From Tenacibaculum dicentrarchi (GTDB lineage Bacteria > Bacteroidota > Bacteroidia > Flavobacteriales > Flavobacteriaceae): DNA of 64,000 nt. A program made the position numbers and the translations under genes. The notes under the pieces were generated by a model that saw only the letters and a program-made list of their open reading frames with translations, had not been told where the DNA came from and did no database searches. The DNA lies in the NCBI RefSeq assembly GCF_964036635.1, contig NZ_OZ038524.1, forward strand, positions 1,536,001 through 1,600,000. Reading direction: 5' to 3'. Numbering within the stretch: the stretch's first letter is position 1; each line of letters starts with the position of its first letter. This document shows positions 35,952-45,976 of the stretch, one piece after another.

Positions 35952-37049
35952 TTGTACGCAATTTTAGATATTGAAACCACAGGAGGAAAATTTAACGAAG
36001 AAGGAATTACAGAAATTGCCATTCATAAATTTGATGGGCATCAAGTTGTTGATCAATTTATCAGTTTAATAAACCCTGAACGAGAAATTCAAGAATTTGT
36101 TGTTAAATTAACAGGTATTAACAGCAATATGCTTCGTAATGCTCCTAAATTTTATGAGGTAGCAAAACGCATTCTTGAAATTACAGAAGACTGTATTATT
36201 ATAGCACATAATGCGAGTTTTGATTATCGAATTTTACGCACAGAATTTGACCGACTAGGCTATGACTATCAAAGAAATACTCTTTGTACCGTAGCACTAA
36301 GTAAAAAACTAATTTCAGAAGCTCCCTCACATAGTTTAGGTAAATTATGTAAGTTTATCGGTATTCCGATGAGCGACAGACACCGAGCAAACGGCGATGC
36401 CTTGGCAACTGTTCAGTTATTTAAACTTCTATTAGAAAAAGATATTGATAAAAGTATTATTCAGCAATCTATAAAATATGCCGATAACAGACATATAAAA
36501 CAACGTTATTTAAAAATTTTAGATAAATTACCCGAAAAAGAAGGGCTTTTTTATGTGCATAGTGAACAAGGTGTTATTATTTTTATAGGTAGAGGTAAAA
36601 ATATAAAGAATGAAGTAAACAAACTTCTTTTAAAAGATAGTCCTAAAGGGTTAAAAATAATAAAAAGAATACACGAAATTACCTATCAAGAAACAGGAAA
36701 TTTACTATTTACCCGCTTAAAATATCATTTAGAACTACTTAAATTAAAACCTAAGTATAATGTTATTCGTAAGCCAAAAATTTCTAATAAAAACTTTAAT
36801 CATGATACTTTTTTAATTTTTGATAAAGGAAGAAACCCTGAAGAGCATGCTGTTGTTTTAATTGAAAATAATATCGTTTTAGGATATACCTATACTAATT
36901 TAGCCTTTCAAGAAAATAATTTATCGGTTTTAAAATCGATGATAACACCTATTGAAAATAATCAAATTGCAAAAACAATTATCAAAAATTATTTATTAAA
37001 AAATAAAGTTTCCAAAATTGTACGTTTAGTAAACGATACTGAAAATTAA
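35952..37049 (+). CDS. DnaQ-like 3'-5' exonuclease with degenerate GIY-YIG-like domain
   Basis: N-terminal exonuclease domain (1-170) with ExoI DIETTG, ExoII HNASFDYRIL and ExoIII HRANGDALAT, so catalysis looks intact. After a linker, residues about 195-270 (EGLFYVHSEQGVIIFIGRG) resemble the UvrC/Cho GIY-YIG start but with the key tyrosines altered. Start is TTG, immediately before YAILDIETTGG, which is where the family begins; no ATG is available nearby. This exonuclease/UvrC-like fusion is known in Bacteroidota and may act in DNA repair. Confidence 0.85.
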   Translation: MYAILDIETTGGKFNEEGITEIAIHKFDGHQVVDQFISLINPEREIQEFVVKLTGINSNMLRNAPKFYEVAKRILEITEDCIIIAHNASFDYRILRTEFDRLGYDYQRNTLCTVALSKKLISEAPSHSLGKLCKFIGIPMSDRHRANGDALATVQLFKLLLEKDIDKSIIQQSIKYADNRHIKQRYLKILDKLPEKEGLFYVHSEQGVIIFIGRGKNIKNEVNKLLLKDSPKGLKIIKRIHEITYQETGNLLFTRLKYHLELLKLKPKYNVIRKPKISNKNFNHDTFLIFDKGRNPEEHAVVLIENNIVLGYTYTNLAFQENNLSVLKSMITPIENNQIAKTIIKNYLLKNKVSKIVRLVNDTEN

Positions 37050-37074
37050 AAAATTAGGTAAAAAATAAATTCAC

Positions 37075-37893
37075 TTGAAGAAAAATAGCAAAAACTGGAA
37101 AGAAAAATTACATGAAATAATCTATGAAGCCGATACTTCAGGTGGAAAATTATTTGATATCGTTTTATTAATCGCAATACTTGCTAGTATTTTACTAGTA
37201 ATGCTCGAAAGCGTCGAAAGTATTAATGCAAAACACGGAACGCTTTTAAATATTTCTGAATGGATTATTACAGGGTTATTTTCAATTGAATATATTGCTC
37301 GAATTATATCGATAAAAAAACCATCGAAATATATTTTTAGTTTCTATGGAATTATTGATTTACTGTCAACTCTACCAAAATATTTGGCAATTTTCTTTAC
37401 AGGAACACACAGTTTAGTAGCTTTAAGAGCCTTGAGATTACTACGTGTTTTTAGAATTTTAAAACTCGCTCGTTTTATTGGAGAATCTAATAATTTTATG
37501 AAAGCCTTAAAAGCTAGCAGAACAAAAATTACGGTTTTTTTGTTTTTTGTATTGATTTTATGCGTTATTTTAGGAACTATTATGTACTTAATTGAAGGCG
37601 GAGAAAACGGCTTTACAAGTATTCCAAGAAGCGTTTATTGGGCAATTGTAACACTAACGACCGTTGGTTATGGCGATATTGCTCCGCACACACCTTTTGG
37701 GCAGTTTGTAGCGAGTATTATTATGATTTTAGGATACGGAATTATTGCCGTTCCCACAGGGATTGTAAGTTCTGAAATGGTAAAAGTAAACGAGCTTGAT
37801 TTAAACACACAATCGTGCCCAAACTGTTCATATGAAGGGCATGATGATGATGCACTTTTTTGTAATCACTGCGGAAATAAACTACACGATTAA
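37075..37893 (+). CDS. Voltage-gated K+ channel with C-terminal zinc ribbon
   Basis: Six-segment potassium channel. The S4 voltage sensor is ALRALRLLRVFRILKLAR (about residues 117-134) with regularly spaced arginines. The selectivity filter is TTVGYGD (about 195-201), between two pore helices. The last 30 residues carry CPNC and CNHCG pairs, a small zinc ribbon. Start is TTG, giving the hydrophilic N-terminus usual for the family. It is followed after 15 bases by miaA. Confidence 0.92.
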   Translation: MKKNSKNWKEKLHEIIYEADTSGGKLFDIVLLIAILASILLVMLESVESINAKHGTLLNISEWIITGLFSIEYIARIISIKKPSKYIFSFYGIIDLLSTLPKYLAIFFTGTHSLVALRALRLLRVFRILKLARFIGESNNFMKALKASRTKITVFLFFVLILCVILGTIMYLIEGGENGFTSIPRSVYWAIVTLTTVGYGDIAPHTPFGQFVASIIMILGYGIIAVPTGIVSSEMVKVNELDLNTQSCPNCSYEGHDDDALFCNHCGNKLHD

Positions 37894-37908
37894 ATTTACA
37901 CAATTAAA

Positions 37909-38811
37909 ATGAAAAACACCCTAATTACCATTGTTGGTGCTACGGCAATCGGAAAAACAGCATTAAGTATAAAACTTGCACAGCATTTTAATTGCAGTAT
38001 TGTTTCTTGTGATTCTCGTCAGTTTTTTAAAGAAATGAGCATCGGAACTGCGGTTCCTTCTTCGGAAGAATTGGAAGCTGCACCACATCATTTTATTCAA
38101 AACAGAAGTATTTTTGACAACTATTCTGTCGGACAATTTGAAAAAGATGCACTCACTAAATTAGACGAATTATTTACTGAAAACCCTGTACAAATTATGG
38201 TTGGCGGTAGCGGTTTGTATGTCGATGCCGTTTTAAAAGGCTTAGATTATTTTCCTGAAGTCAATGCTAGTATCAGAGAAAAACTAACCAAAGAGCTTGA
38301 AGAAAATGGCATTGAAAAACTTCAAGAACAACTCAAAGAACTCGATATTGAAACCTATAATACCATTACTATTGATAATCCGCATCGGGTAATGCGTGCT
38401 TTAGAGGTTTGTATTGGTTCGGGCAAAACATACAGTTCTTTTAAAAACAAACCCAAAGCGCCTCGTAATTTTAAAGTTATCAAAATCGGTTTAACTGCCG
38501 ATAGGCAAATTATGTACGACCGAATTAATAAACGTGTCGATATTATGTTAGAAAACGGTTTGCTTGAGGAGGCTAAAAAAATGCAACCTCATAAAAATTT
38601 AACTGCATTAAAAACTGTTGGATATCGCGAATTATTTGAATATTTTCAAGGGGATTTTACCAAAGAATTTGCCATTGAAGAAATTAAGAAAAATACCCGC
38701 CGTTTTGCAAAACGACAAGGAACTTGGTTTCGTAGAGATACCCAAATTAATTGGTTCGATTTTCAAGATGATATTCAAAAAATTATTACTTGTTTAGAAG
38801 ATAAAATATAA
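37909..38811 (+). CDS. miaA: tRNA dimethylallyltransferase
   Basis: Transfers the dimethylallyl group to A37 of tRNAs that read U-starting codons. The P-loop GATAIGKTALS (residues 10-20), the DSRQFF substrate motif and the GGSGLYVDAVLKG loop are intact; KRQGTWFRRD near the C-terminus is characteristic. Length 300 is normal. Tightly packed between the K+ channel and DUF1853 genes. Confidence 0.96.
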   Translation: MKNTLITIVGATAIGKTALSIKLAQHFNCSIVSCDSRQFFKEMSIGTAVPSSEELEAAPHHFIQNRSIFDNYSVGQFEKDALTKLDELFTENPVQIMVGGSGLYVDAVLKGLDYFPEVNASIREKLTKELEENGIEKLQEQLKELDIETYNTITIDNPHRVMRALEVCIGSGKTYSSFKNKPKAPRNFKVIKIGLTADRQIMYDRINKRVDIMLENGLLEEAKKMQPHKNLTALKTVGYRELFEYFQGDFTKEFAIEEIKKNTRRFAKRQGTWFRRDTQINWFDFQDDIQKIITCLEDKI

Positions 38812-38825
38812 ACTATTTTTAACAG

Positions 38826-39662
38826 ATGCATCAACAATTAAAAGACTTACAATTACAATATGAAGGCTTTTTAAAAACACCTTTTCTATGGAATGGAAAA
38901 GGTGTTTTTAATTTACAGCAATTTGAAATAAAGCCTACAAAAACAGCTTCTTTTTTAGTGGAAATTACAAAAATACCACGCTTAGGAAAATTAGTAGAAC
39001 GTTTTGTTTCTTTTGAATTTCAACAAGATAAACGCCTTCAAATTATTGCCGAAAACATTCAAATTCAACAAGAAAAAATTACCCTTGGCGAATTAGATTG
39101 TTTGCTTTTAAAAGATAAAAAACCAATTCATGTAGAGATTATTTATAAGTTTTATTTGTATGATAATTCTATAAATTATGAAAAAAACCTTGAAGAAAAA
39201 AATGAATTAGAACGCTGGATTGGTCCTAATAAAAAAGATTCTTTAATTCAAAAATTAACCAAACTCAAAGAAAAACAACTGCCACTGCTCTATTCTAAAC
39301 AATGTAAAAATTACTTAAAAACACTAAATTTAGAGGCTAAAAATCTGGAACAACAACTTTATTTTAAAGCACAATTATTTGTTCCTTTAAAAGATTATGG
39401 AAAAGAATTTCCTTTGATAAATAACAATTGTATTATTGGTTTTTATGTTACTTTACTTGAATTAAATCAGTTTAAAGATTATAAATTTTATATTCCAACA
39501 AAACACAATTGGTTAACACAACCTCACACAAATATTGATTGGCATACTTTTAATAATTTTATTACAAAAATAACACCCGTTTTAACAGACAAAAAATCGC
39601 CACTTTGTTGGTTGAAAAAATCAAATGGTGAATTGTTGAAGTTTTTTGTTATTTGGTGGTAA
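38826..39662 (+). CDS. DUF1853 family protein
   Basis: Soluble protein of 278 residues fitting the DUF1853 family: an N-terminal LVERFVSFEFQQD segment, then LGELDCLLLKDKKPIHVEIIYKF, which has the look of a PD-(D/E)xK nuclease core (E...D...E-x-x), and a C-terminal WLKKSNGELLKFFVIWW. Nuclease activity is only suggested by that pattern. Gap to miaA is 14 bases. Gene-tail repeat copy D follows. Confidence 0.82.
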   Translation: MHQQLKDLQLQYEGFLKTPFLWNGKGVFNLQQFEIKPTKTASFLVEITKIPRLGKLVERFVSFEFQQDKRLQIIAENIQIQQEKITLGELDCLLLKDKKPIHVEIIYKFYLYDNSINYEKNLEEKNELERWIGPNKKDSLIQKLTKLKEKQLPLLYSKQCKNYLKTLNLEAKNLEQQLYFKAQLFVPLKDYGKEFPLINNNCIIGFYVTLLELNQFKDYKFYIPTKHNWLTQPHTNIDWHTFNNFITKITPVLTDKKSPLCWLKKSNGELLKFFVIWW

Positions 39663-39703
39663 CTTGTTCTTTTAATAGCAAAAATAATGTTTTGTGTAAA
39701 AAA

Positions 39704-39789
39704 GCCTAGCCCCGATTGAAGCTTTGTTTGAGCTCTTTTTTTGATTTTTCTTCAAAAAAAAGCGAGTGCGGAAAGCGGGAAATTGCTTC
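39704..39789 (+). repeat. Gene-tail repeat, copy D
   Basis: GCCTAGCCCCGATTGAAGC to GCGGGAAATTGCTTC, 3' of the DUF1853 gene in sense orientation. TTTTTTTGA and TCAAAAAAA form the inner hairpin; GAAGC can pair with the terminal GCTTC. Confidence 0.87.
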
Positions 39790-39820
39790 AAATAATAAAC
39801 AAATAAATTACAAACAACAC

Positions 39821-40738
39821 TTAAAAACTTCCTTTTTTAGGCAATACTTTTACTACTTTTTTTCTTGAATTTATAAAATAAACGCCCAATAATAAAACCG
39901 CAGATGCTACAATTGATTGGCTTGTTAGTTGTTCATTTAACAAGCTCCACCCTAAAAATAAGGCGATTATCGGGTTTACATACGCCGATGTTGCTACTTT
40001 TTCGGGAGAAACCGATTTTAACAAATAATTGAATGCCGTAAAAGCTACAATTCCGCCAAAAATGATTAGAAAAAACATAGCTCCTTGGGTTTTTGACGAC
40101 CAATTTAATGGCGAAATCCAAGTTTCTTTAAAAACCAAACTTGCTATTGCTAACATAAAACCTGCTAATAACATCTGATATCCCGTGCTTACTAAATGTT
40201 TTTTTGGTAAATCGGCTTTTGACACAAATACGCTTCCGTAACTCCAACTAAGTACGCAGGTTAAAATCATAAAAATTCCTAAAACACTGCCTTCCGATGT
40301 GGTTATTTCTTGCTGACTGACCAATAAATACATTCCTATTAAACCTAGTAAAACACCTATTATCGATTTTTTTTGCAATCTTTTTCCGTCTATTAAACGC
40401 AGTAAAAATAGCACAAATAACGGCTGTGTCGAGGCTAATAAAGCTGCAAAACCGCTATCGACATATTTTAATGCCCATACGAAAACACCGTTTCCATACA
40501 CCAAAAATAAAAACCCTGCAATTCCTGAATTTACAAGCTGATTTCTACTAATTTTTAAGGGTAATTTCATGATTTTAGCCAAAATCATAATTAAAACGCC
40601 CGCAATTGAAAAACGTATCGACGCTAAAAATAATGGTGGTATTTCGGTAACGGCAATTTTATTAAATAAATAGGTAGAACCCCAAATTATATATATTGAA
40701 AAAAAGGCGGCTATAATTAAGAGTTTTGAATTTTTCAT
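39821..40738 (-). CDS. EamA/DMT-family transporter
   Basis: Inner-membrane transporter of 305 residues with ten hydrophobic segments arranged as two EamA repeats (about 8-140 and 150-290). IWGSTYLFNKIAV at the start and SPEKVATSAYVNPIIALFLG near the end are typical. Probably exports amino acids or metabolites; substrate unknown. It is transcribed alone and is bracketed by inverted copies D and E of the gene-tail repeat. Confidence 0.92.
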   Translation of the reverse strand: MKNSKLLIIAAFFSIYIIWGSTYLFNKIAVTEIPPLFLASIRFSIAGVLIMILAKIMKLPLKISRNQLVNSGIAGFLFLVYGNGVFVWALKYVDSGFAALLASTQPLFVLFLLRLIDGKRLQKKSIIGVLLGLIGMYLLVSQQEITTSEGSVLGIFMILTCVLSWSYGSVFVSKADLPKKHLVSTGYQMLLAGFMLAIASLVFKETWISPLNWSSKTQGAMFFLIIFGGIVAFTAFNYLLKSVSPEKVATSAYVNPIIALFLGWSLLNEQLTSQSIVASAVLLLGVYFINSRKKVVKVLPKKGSF

Positions 40739-40786
40739 GCTGGTGTTTTAAAACGTAAATGTACTATAATATTTTTTGATTTTTTA

Positions 40787-40871
40787 GGAGCTATTTCCCG
40801 CTTTCCGCACTCGCTTTTTTTTGAAGAAAAATCAAAAAAAGAGCTCAAACAATTGCTACAATCGGGGCTAA
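40787..40871 (-). repeat. Gene-tail repeat, copy E
   Basis: Minus-strand copy: TAGCCCCGATTGTAGCAATT to GCGGGAAATAGCTCC. It lies downstream of the minus-strand methyltransferase gene, past its terminator. The 3' end differs from the others (AGCTCC instead of TGCTTC) and pairs less well with the 5' arm. Confidence 0.83.
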
Positions 40872-40913
40872 GAATTTGTGCTGATTTTAAAAATACAACC
40901 TTATTTAAAACCT

Positions 40914-40943
40914 AAAAAAACCACCAATAATGGTGGTTTTTTT
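40914..40943 (-). terminator. Terminator of his operon / methyltransferase
   Basis: AAAAAAACCACCA, loop ATAA, TGGTGGTTTTTTT; bidirectional A/T runs, 28 bases after the methyltransferase stop. It is the first terminator found after hisIE. Confidence 0.9.
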
Positions 40944-40970
40944 ATCTATAAAACATCAAAAATAAATACT

Positions 40971-42122
40971 TTACACAAGTGTTTCTAAGTAATGACTTTC
41001 AATAGCATAGGCATCTTTTAAACCTGCTATTTTAGCATCAATTTTAGTAGTATCATTCTTTTTGATTGATTTACTAGCTACTAACATTACATTTTTACGG
41101 GTATGTTCGTTGCTTATAAATTCAAAAACTTTGGTATTATAATTACTTTTTTCTAAAATTAACGCACGAATGGTATCGGTAACCATTTCAAACTGACGTT
41201 CTTTAAAAATTCCGTATTTTAATAACGGGCTTTCTTGCTCTTTTCCTTTTACTTGCTGACGGATTTGTTTATGGCAACAAGGCGCACAAATAATTAGTTC
41301 TGCTTTTGCTGATAATCCTTTGTAAATAGCATCATCAGTAGCGGTATCGCAGGCGTGTAAAGCGATTAAAATATCAATTTTATTGTTGTCGTATTCTTGA
41401 ATTGGCTGTGCTACAAATGATAATTTTGTAAAGGCTGATTTTTCGGCAACATCATTACAATAATCGACTAATTCTTTACGCAATTCAATTCCTGTAACGG
41501 TTGCACTGTATTTTTTTTGATTTACCAAATAATCGTACAAAGCAAAAGTTAAATAGCCTTTACCAGAACCCATATCAACAATATTAATGTGTTTTGGTAA
41601 TCGTGTAGATTTTAATAAACCTTCAATAATCTCTAAATATTTATTAATTTGACGGTATTTGTCAGCCATTTTATGAATAACCTTTCCTTGTTTATCGGTA
41701 ATTCCTAAATGATGTAAATAACTCCCTGCTTCGGCTAAACGCTCTTTTGGTTTGTCGTGGGTTTCAGGTAATTTATTTTTAAAACTCGCCATATTTTCTC
41801 GGTAAGAAACTAATTTTCTTTTAGAGATAAATATCAATAAATCTTTAGTTAGGGTAAACAAGGTTGCCGCTCTAAAGTTATCCATTAATAGAATTTCTAT
41901 TTCGGTAATAGCTTCAGAAATTGTATAGTTCTGAACTTTATCATTGGTATTATAATGATAGGTAAATTGGAACATTTCTGCGCCTTTTATCTTTACCAAT
42001 CGAACATATACGTTTGGTAATCCATCACTTTTTTTGATAGGTTTGCTTAAAGTTAATTTTACAAAATTATTATTTAAAACGCTTTCGTTTAAGGTATCTC
42101 TTAGTTGTTGAAATTCATTCAT
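40971..42122 (-). CDS. SAM-dependent methyltransferase (Methyltransf_32-like)
   Basis: Class I methyltransferase of 383 residues. The SAM motif is NIVDMGSGKGYLTFALYDYL (about residues 180-199), with motif II acidic end in VTGIELRKELVDYC and a catalytic-region IIAPCCHKQIRQQV. The N-terminal 120 residues are family-specific and basic. The PCCHK segment is like the RRNAD1/METTL25 group, which would suggest an RNA or protein target. The gene starts 23 bases after hisIE and may ride on the his transcript, without an obvious link to histidine. Confidence 0.85.
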   Translation of the reverse strand: MNEFQQLRDTLNESVLNNNFVKLTLSKPIKKSDGLPNVYVRLVKIKGAEMFQFTYHYNTNDKVQNYTISEAITEIEILLMDNFRAATLFTLTKDLLIFISKRKLVSYRENMASFKNKLPETHDKPKERLAEAGSYLHHLGITDKQGKVIHKMADKYRQINKYLEIIEGLLKSTRLPKHINIVDMGSGKGYLTFALYDYLVNQKKYSATVTGIELRKELVDYCNDVAEKSAFTKLSFVAQPIQEYDNNKIDILIALHACDTATDDAIYKGLSAKAELIICAPCCHKQIRQQVKGKEQESPLLKYGIFKERQFEMVTDTIRALILEKSNYNTKVFEFISNEHTRKNVMLVASKSIKKNDTTKIDAKIAGLKDAYAIESHYLETLV

Positions 42123-42145
42123 TTTGCAAAAATACTATAAATCAT

Positions 42146-42730
42146 TTAATTTCTATCTCTTAAAATAGCCTCAATATCAGTTATTGTAAAACCTTTTGCT
42201 TTTAAAAGAATTACAATATGATAAAATAAATCGGCAGCTTCATTTTTAAATAAATTGGCATCATTATCTTTGGCTTCAATAACTAATTCTACAGCCTCTT
42301 CACCAACTTTTTGAGCAACTTTATTAATTCCTCTTTTAAATAATTTATTGGTATATGATGTTGGGTGATTAGTATCAATTCTATCAGAAATAATGCGTTC
42401 TAATTCATATAAAAAACCTTTTGGAGTTTCATCTGCAAAACAAGAAGTTGTTCCTTTATGGCAAGTTGCTCCTGCGGGGATTGCTTTTATTAAAATAGTA
42501 TCGTTATCACAATCGATTTGAATATCTTTAACTGATAAAAAATTACCAGACTCCTCTCCTTTTGTCCACAACCTATTTTTACTTCTACTAAAAAAAGTTA
42601 CTTTATTAGTTTCTTTTGTTTTTAAGAACGCTTCTTCATTCATATACCCTAACATTAATACTTGTAATGTGGTATTATTCTGAATTATAACAGGAACAAG
42701 CCCGTCTCCTTTTGTAAAATCTATATTCAT
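42146..42730 (-). CDS. hisIE: Phosphoribosyl-AMP cyclohydrolase / phosphoribosyl-ATP pyrophosphatase
   Basis: Bifunctional enzyme for steps two and three of histidine synthesis. HisI half (1-105): [19 protein letters not shown], and zinc ligands in DCDNDT and [11 protein letters not shown]. HisE half (110-194): [15 protein letters not shown] and [13 protein letters not shown]. Starts inside the end of hisF (4-base overlap). Confidence 0.97.
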   Translation of the reverse strand: MNIDFTKGDGLVPVIIQNNTTLQVLMLGYMNEEAFLKTKETNKVTFFSRSKNRLWTKGEESGNFLSVKDIQIDCDNDTILIKAIPAGATCHKGTTSCFADETPKGFLYELERIISDRIDTNHPTSYTNKLFKRGINKVAQKVGEEAVELVIEAKDNDANLFKNEAADLFYHIVILLKAKGFTITDIEAILRDRN

Positions 42731-43479
42731 CGTACTGGTATATTTTGTTCTTTTAAATATTGTTTAAGTTGTGGTACAGGAATTTCTGCAAAATGAAAAA
42801 TACTGGCTGCTAAACCTGCACTTGCTTCTGTTTTAGTAAATACGTCTTTAAAATGTACTTCTTTACCTGCTCCTCCTGATGCTATAACAGGAATATTAAT
42901 AGCACTACTTACCGAGTTAGTTATATCAATTGAAAAACCTGCTTTAGTTCCATCACTATTCATTGATGTTAATAAAATTTCACCAGCTCCTAATTTTTCT
43001 ACTTCTTTAGCCCAAGCAACTGTCTCTAATTCCGTTTCGTTAGTACCTCCTTTAGTAAATACTTTCCATCTATCATTTACATATTTAGTATCAATAGCAA
43101 CTACTACAAACTGACTTCCAAATCTGTTTTTTAAATCTGTAATTAACTGCGGATTTTTTACTGCTGATGAATTAATACTCACCTTATCTGCTCCTGCTTG
43201 AATTAACTTTGATGCATCTTCAACAGTACTAATTCCACCTCCAACTGTAAATGGTATGTTTATTTCTTGTGCTATTTGCTCAACTAAATCAACTAATGTT
43301 TTTCTGTTTTCTAAAGTCGCTGTAATATCTAAAAAAACTAATTCATCAGCACCATCTTTTACATATTGTTTTGCTAATTCTATTGGGTCACCAGCGTCTT
43401 TAATATCGACAAAATTAACACCTTTTACAGTTCTTCCGTTTTTAATATCTAAACAAGGTATTATTCTTTTTTTTAACAT
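42727..43479 (-). CDS. hisF: Imidazole glycerol phosphate synthase, cyclase subunit
   Basis: TIM-barrel cyclase that works with HisH to make IGP and AICAR. Catalytic Asp in [13 protein letters not shown] (residue 11) and Asp in VAIDTKY are present; VGGGI, SINSSAV and ASGGAGK are phosphate-binding loops. 250 residues. Overlaps hisA by 7 bases and hisIE by 4. Confidence 0.97.
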   Translation of the reverse strand: MLKKRIIPCLDIKNGRTVKGVNFVDIKDAGDPIELAKQYVKDGADELVFLDITATLENRKTLVDLVEQIAQEINIPFTVGGGISTVEDASKLIQAGADKVSINSSAVKNPQLITDLKNRFGSQFVVVAIDTKYVNDRWKVFTKGGTNETELETVAWAKEVEKLGAGEILLTSMNSDGTKAGFSIDITNSVSSAINIPVIASGGAGKEVHFKDVFTKTEASAGLAASIFHFAEIPVPQLKQYLKEQNIPVR

Positions 43480-44186
43480 AACTTCTGTAATTCTTTTAAA
43501 GTTACATACCCTTCATAAATTGCTTTTCCTAAAATAGTACCTTCACAACCTATTTCTTTCAACTGAATTAAATCGTCAATACTAGCAACACCTCCACTAG
43601 CAATTAAATTCACATCGCTTTTACTTAAAATTTCTTTATACAAATCAACTGATGCTCCTTGTAACATTCCATCTTTAGCAACATCGGTACAAATAGTATT
43701 TCTCACACCTATTTGTTCGTATTGTTTTATAAAGTCAACAACATCAACTTCTGATGTTTCTAACCATCCGTGAGTTGCTATTTTTCTGTTGATACAATCG
43801 GCACCTAAAATAATTTTATCACCTCCATATTTGTTTATCCATCCTGTAAAAACCTCCCGATTTTTAACAGCAATACTACCTCCTGTAATTTGATTTGCTC
43901 CGTTATCAAAAGCAATACGTAAATCTTCATCAGATTTTAAACCACCTCCAAAATCTATTTTTAAATTAGTTTTAGAAGCTATTTGTTCTAAAATTTTATA
44001 ATTTACAATGTGTTGTGATTTTGCTCCGTCTAAATCAACTAAATGTAAATATTCTATTCCATTATCTTCAAACTCCTTTGCTACTTCAATAGGGTTTTCG
44101 TTATATACTTTTTTGGTTGCGTAATCTCCTTTTGTTAAGCGAACGCATTTTCCTTCAATAATATCTATGGCTGGTATAATTCTCAT
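43473..44186 (-). CDS. hisA: ProFAR isomerase
   Basis: TIM-barrel isomerase of histidine synthesis. [19 protein letters not shown] holds the catalytic Asp8 and [12 protein letters not shown] holds the second Asp. [10 protein letters not shown] and [10 protein letters not shown] are the phosphate loops. 237 residues, normal. Sits 24 bases after hisH. Confidence 0.97.
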   Translation of the reverse strand: MRIIPAIDIIEGKCVRLTKGDYATKKVYNENPIEVAKEFEDNGIEYLHLVDLDGAKSQHIVNYKILEQIASKTNLKIDFGGGLKSDEDLRIAFDNGANQITGGSIAVKNREVFTGWINKYGGDKIILGADCINRKIATHGWLETSEVDVVDFIKQYEQIGVRNTICTDVAKDGMLQGASVDLYKEILSKSDVNLIASGGVASIDDLIQLKEIGCEGTILGKAIYEGYVTLKELQKLC

Positions 44187-44210
44187 CTTTCTTATTTTTA
44201 TTTTGAAGCC

Positions 44211-44792
44211 TTATAATTCTAAAAAATTTTTCAATAATTTTTCACCCACACTTGCTGATTTTTCTGGGTGAAATTGCATTGCATAAAAATTATCTTTTTG
44301 CATTATTGAACTAAATGGTTGTATGTAATTACAGGTTGCTATGGTGTTTTCACAAACCTCAGCATAAAAACCGTGTACATAATACACATCATCAGTAATA
44401 GCTAAATTTTCTATTATTTTTGATGATTTTATTTCTGAAAAACTATTCCATCCTATGTGCGGAACTTTTTCTAAAGGCGGAAACTTTTTTGTAACTGTAT
44501 TAAAAATACCTAAACATTTTGTATTTCCTTCTTCAGATGACATTCCCATTAATTGTAAACCCAAGCAAATTCCTAAAACAGGTTGTTTTAAAGATACTAA
44601 AAGCTCATCTAATTTACGTTCTTTTAAATATGCCATTGCCGAACTAGCTTCACCAACACCTGGAAAAATTACTTTATCAGCCTTTAAAATTTCCGAAGGA
44701 TTATCAGTTATAATACTATCATACCCTAAACGAGTAATCGCATTTTGAACCGAACGTATATTACCCGCATTGTATTTTATAATTGCAATCAT
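44211..44792 (-). CDS. hisH: Imidazole glycerol phosphate synthase, glutamine amidotransferase subunit
   Basis: Class I glutaminase that supplies ammonia to HisF. The nucleophile Cys is in GICLGLQLMG, and the His and Glu are in QFHPEKS near the C-terminus. Length 193 is usual. Follows hisB by 14 bases. Confidence 0.97.
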   Translation of the reverse strand: MIAIIKYNAGNIRSVQNAITRLGYDSIITDNPSEILKADKVIFPGVGEASSAMAYLKERKLDELLVSLKQPVLGICLGLQLMGMSSEEGNTKCLGIFNTVTKKFPPLEKVPHIGWNSFSEIKSSKIIENLAITDDVYYVHGFYAEVCENTIATCNYIQPFSSIMQKDNFYAMQFHPEKSASVGEKLLKNFLEL

Positions 44793-44806
44793 ATTTTAAT
44801 TATGAA

Positions 44807-45940
44807 TTATAGCATTCCTTTTGTTGATGGTAAAATCATTTTACTACTGTCTCTTTTTACAGCTACTTTTATTGCTTTGGCAAATGTTTTAAAAATAGCT
44901 TCTATTTTATGATGTTCATTATCACCTTCAGCTTTTATATTTAAATTACATTTTGCACCGTCAGTAAACGATTTAAAAAAGTGAAAAAACATTTCTGTTG
45001 GCATTTTACCAATCATTTCTCTTTTAAAATCTGCTTCCCAAACTAACCAATTTCTACCTCCAAAATCAATAGCTACTTGTGCTAAACAATCATCCATTGG
45101 CAAACAAAATCCGTAACGTTCTATTCCTAATTTGTTACCTAAAGCAGTATTAAAAACTTCACCTAACGCAATTGCAGTATCTTCAATTGTGTGATGTTCA
45201 TCAACTTCCAAATCTCCTTTTACTTGAATATCTAAATCCATTTGCCCATGACGTGCAATTTGGTCTAGCATGTGGTCAAAAAAATCAATTCCTGTACTAA
45301 TGTTACTTTTACCAGTTCCATCAAGATTTAATTTGATGTCAATTTTCGTTTCATTGGTATTTCTAACAATTTCAGCCGTTCTTTCTTCTAACTTTAAAAA
45401 CTCATAAATAGCATTCCAATCGCTACTTTCTAAGGCGATAAAATCATCTAATTCACTTCTTTTAACGGTAATTTCATCAGTACCTAAAAAAGTTTCATCA
45501 TTTATATAAATCCCTTTTGCTCCTAAATTTTTAGCGAGTTCAACATCTGTTAAACGGTCACCAATTACGAAAGAATTTGCTAAATCATATTCTTCGGAAA
45601 AAAACTTAGTTAGCAAACCTGTATTCGGTTTTCTTGTTGGCTGATTATCTTTAGCAAAAGTTCTATCAATAATTTCTTCTGAAAAAACAATTCCTTCTTC
45701 TTTTAAAGTTCGCATCACAAAGTTATGTACTGGCCAAAAAGTATTTTCAGGATATACTGCTGTTCCTAATCCATCTTGATTTGTAACTAAAACTAATTCG
45801 AAATCTAATTCTTTAGCTATTTTACTTAATCCTTGAAAGACCTTCGGATAAAACTCTAATTTTTCGAATGAATCTGTTTGTTCGTCTGCTGGTTCTTTAA
45901 TTAAAGTTCCATCTCTATCTATAAATAATACTTTTTTCAT
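44807..45940 (-). CDS. hisB: Bifunctional histidinol-phosphatase / IGP dehydratase
   Basis: N-terminal HAD phosphatase (1-165): the nucleophile motif is FIDRDGTL (Asp6 and Asp8), with [10 protein letters not shown] later. C-terminal dehydratase (about 185-377): metal sites in [23 protein letters not shown] and [15 protein letters not shown]. The fused form of 377 residues is typical of Bacteroidota and enterobacteria. Confidence 0.97.
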   Translation of the reverse strand: MKKVLFIDRDGTLIKEPADEQTDSFEKLEFYPKVFQGLSKIAKELDFELVLVTNQDGLGTAVYPENTFWPVHNFVMRTLKEEGIVFSEEIIDRTFAKDNQPTRKPNTGLLTKFFSEEYDLANSFVIGDRLTDVELAKNLGAKGIYINDETFLGTDEITVKRSELDDFIALESSDWNAIYEFLKLEERTAEIVRNTNETKIDIKLNLDGTGKSNISTGIDFFDHMLDQIARHGQMDLDIQVKGDLEVDEHHTIEDTAIALGEVFNTALGNKLGIERYGFCLPMDDCLAQVAIDFGGRNWLVWEADFKREMIGKMPTEMFFHFFKSFTDGAKCNLNIKAEGDNEHHKIEAIFKTFAKAIKVAVKRDSSKMILPSTKGML

Positions 45941-45976
45941 CTTATTATTTTTAAATCAATAACTATAAGTTATTTT

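Noticed and set aside
26681..40871. Gene-tail repeats as ends of a composite transposon
   Set aside because: No transposase, no terminal target duplications seen, and each copy is explained by its position 3' of the neighbouring gene.
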